A DNA stretch of 6,994 nt from JAAYUD01 sp036846645 (GTDB taxonomy: Bacteria; Bacteroidota; Bacteroidia; Bacteroidales; Bacteroidaceae). Made by a program: the position numbers and the translations under genes. Under the pieces are notes generated by a model that saw only the letters and a program-made list of their open reading frames with translations, did no database searches and was not told the DNA's origin. Below, one piece after another: positions 6,811 through 6,994 of the stretch. The stretch covers positions 1-6,994 of the forward strand of contig DAIUBN010000155.1 in NCBI GenBank assembly GCA_036846645.1, written 5' to 3'. The first letter of the stretch is position 1. Each line of letters begins with the position of its first letter.

Positions 6811-6828
6811 CCAACTTTTCTTTTAGAT

Positions 6829-6864
6829 GTTTCTGAAAATAGTTCTTTATGTTTTATCAGAAAC
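6829..6864. repeat. Inverted repeat GTTTCTGA / TCAGAAAC in the terminal intergenic region
   Basis: Perfect 8-bp arms (6829-6836 and 6857-6864) flank a 20-nt loop, extendable by a G-T and an A-T pair on the outside. No T-tract follows on either strand, so it does not look like a terminator. The surrounding 6771-6994 has no convincing gene in any frame. The function is not known. Confidence 0.4.
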
Positions 6865-6994
6865 GTGAAGAAGAAAATCTGCATGCCCGAAAGAAAGTAT
6901 TATTCCTTTGAATATAAGTGTATTAGATGTGGTTTAACTGGTTCTTCGTCACTTTAGGTGGAGAATTTAGGCTCAATCATTCTATTTTCAGGTC

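Noticed and set aside
6960..6994. Possible C-terminal end of a leftward gene entering from the right edge (frame ending near 6958)
   Set aside because: Only about a dozen residues are visible before the window edge, which is too few to support a call.

Overview
The window reads as an ordinary chromosomal segment from a Bacteroidota bacterium, most likely order Bacteroidales (Bacteroides/Prevotella-like). The evidence is the close family resemblance of the DnaB and IspE proteins, AT-rich start regions without Shine-Dalgarno sequences, promoter boxes of the Bacteroidota form TAnnTTTG, and envelope genes typical of that group. The group assignment is inference from remembered protein families, not from a search.

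Layout. Two genes run leftward: a small exported Spy/CpxP-like periplasmic protein (107-679), with a probable terminator at 12-50, and ispE (836-1654), a kinase of the MEP isoprenoid pathway. About 115 bp of intergenic DNA (1655-1768) carries divergent promoters. To the right are dnaB (1769-3343), the replicative helicase, and its terminator (3367-3390). Next is a fresh promoter (3392-3422) driving a probable two-gene unit: a 514-residue exported protein of unknown function, very rich in Gly, Trp, Tyr, Ser and Arg (3468-5012), and a 543-residue FadL/OmpP1-type outer-membrane beta-barrel (5074-6705). A strong hairpin terminator (6731-6765) closes this unit. The last 224 bp hold small inverted repeats and no convincing gene.

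The genes do not form one pathway. ispE and dnaB are housekeeping genes transcribed away from each other. The other three act at the cell envelope: a periplasmic helical protein and a low-complexity exported protein paired with an outer-membrane channel. I see no mobile element, CRISPR array, phage gene, RNA gene or defence system. The part least explained by known families is the low-complexity exported protein and its pairing with the FadL-like porin.
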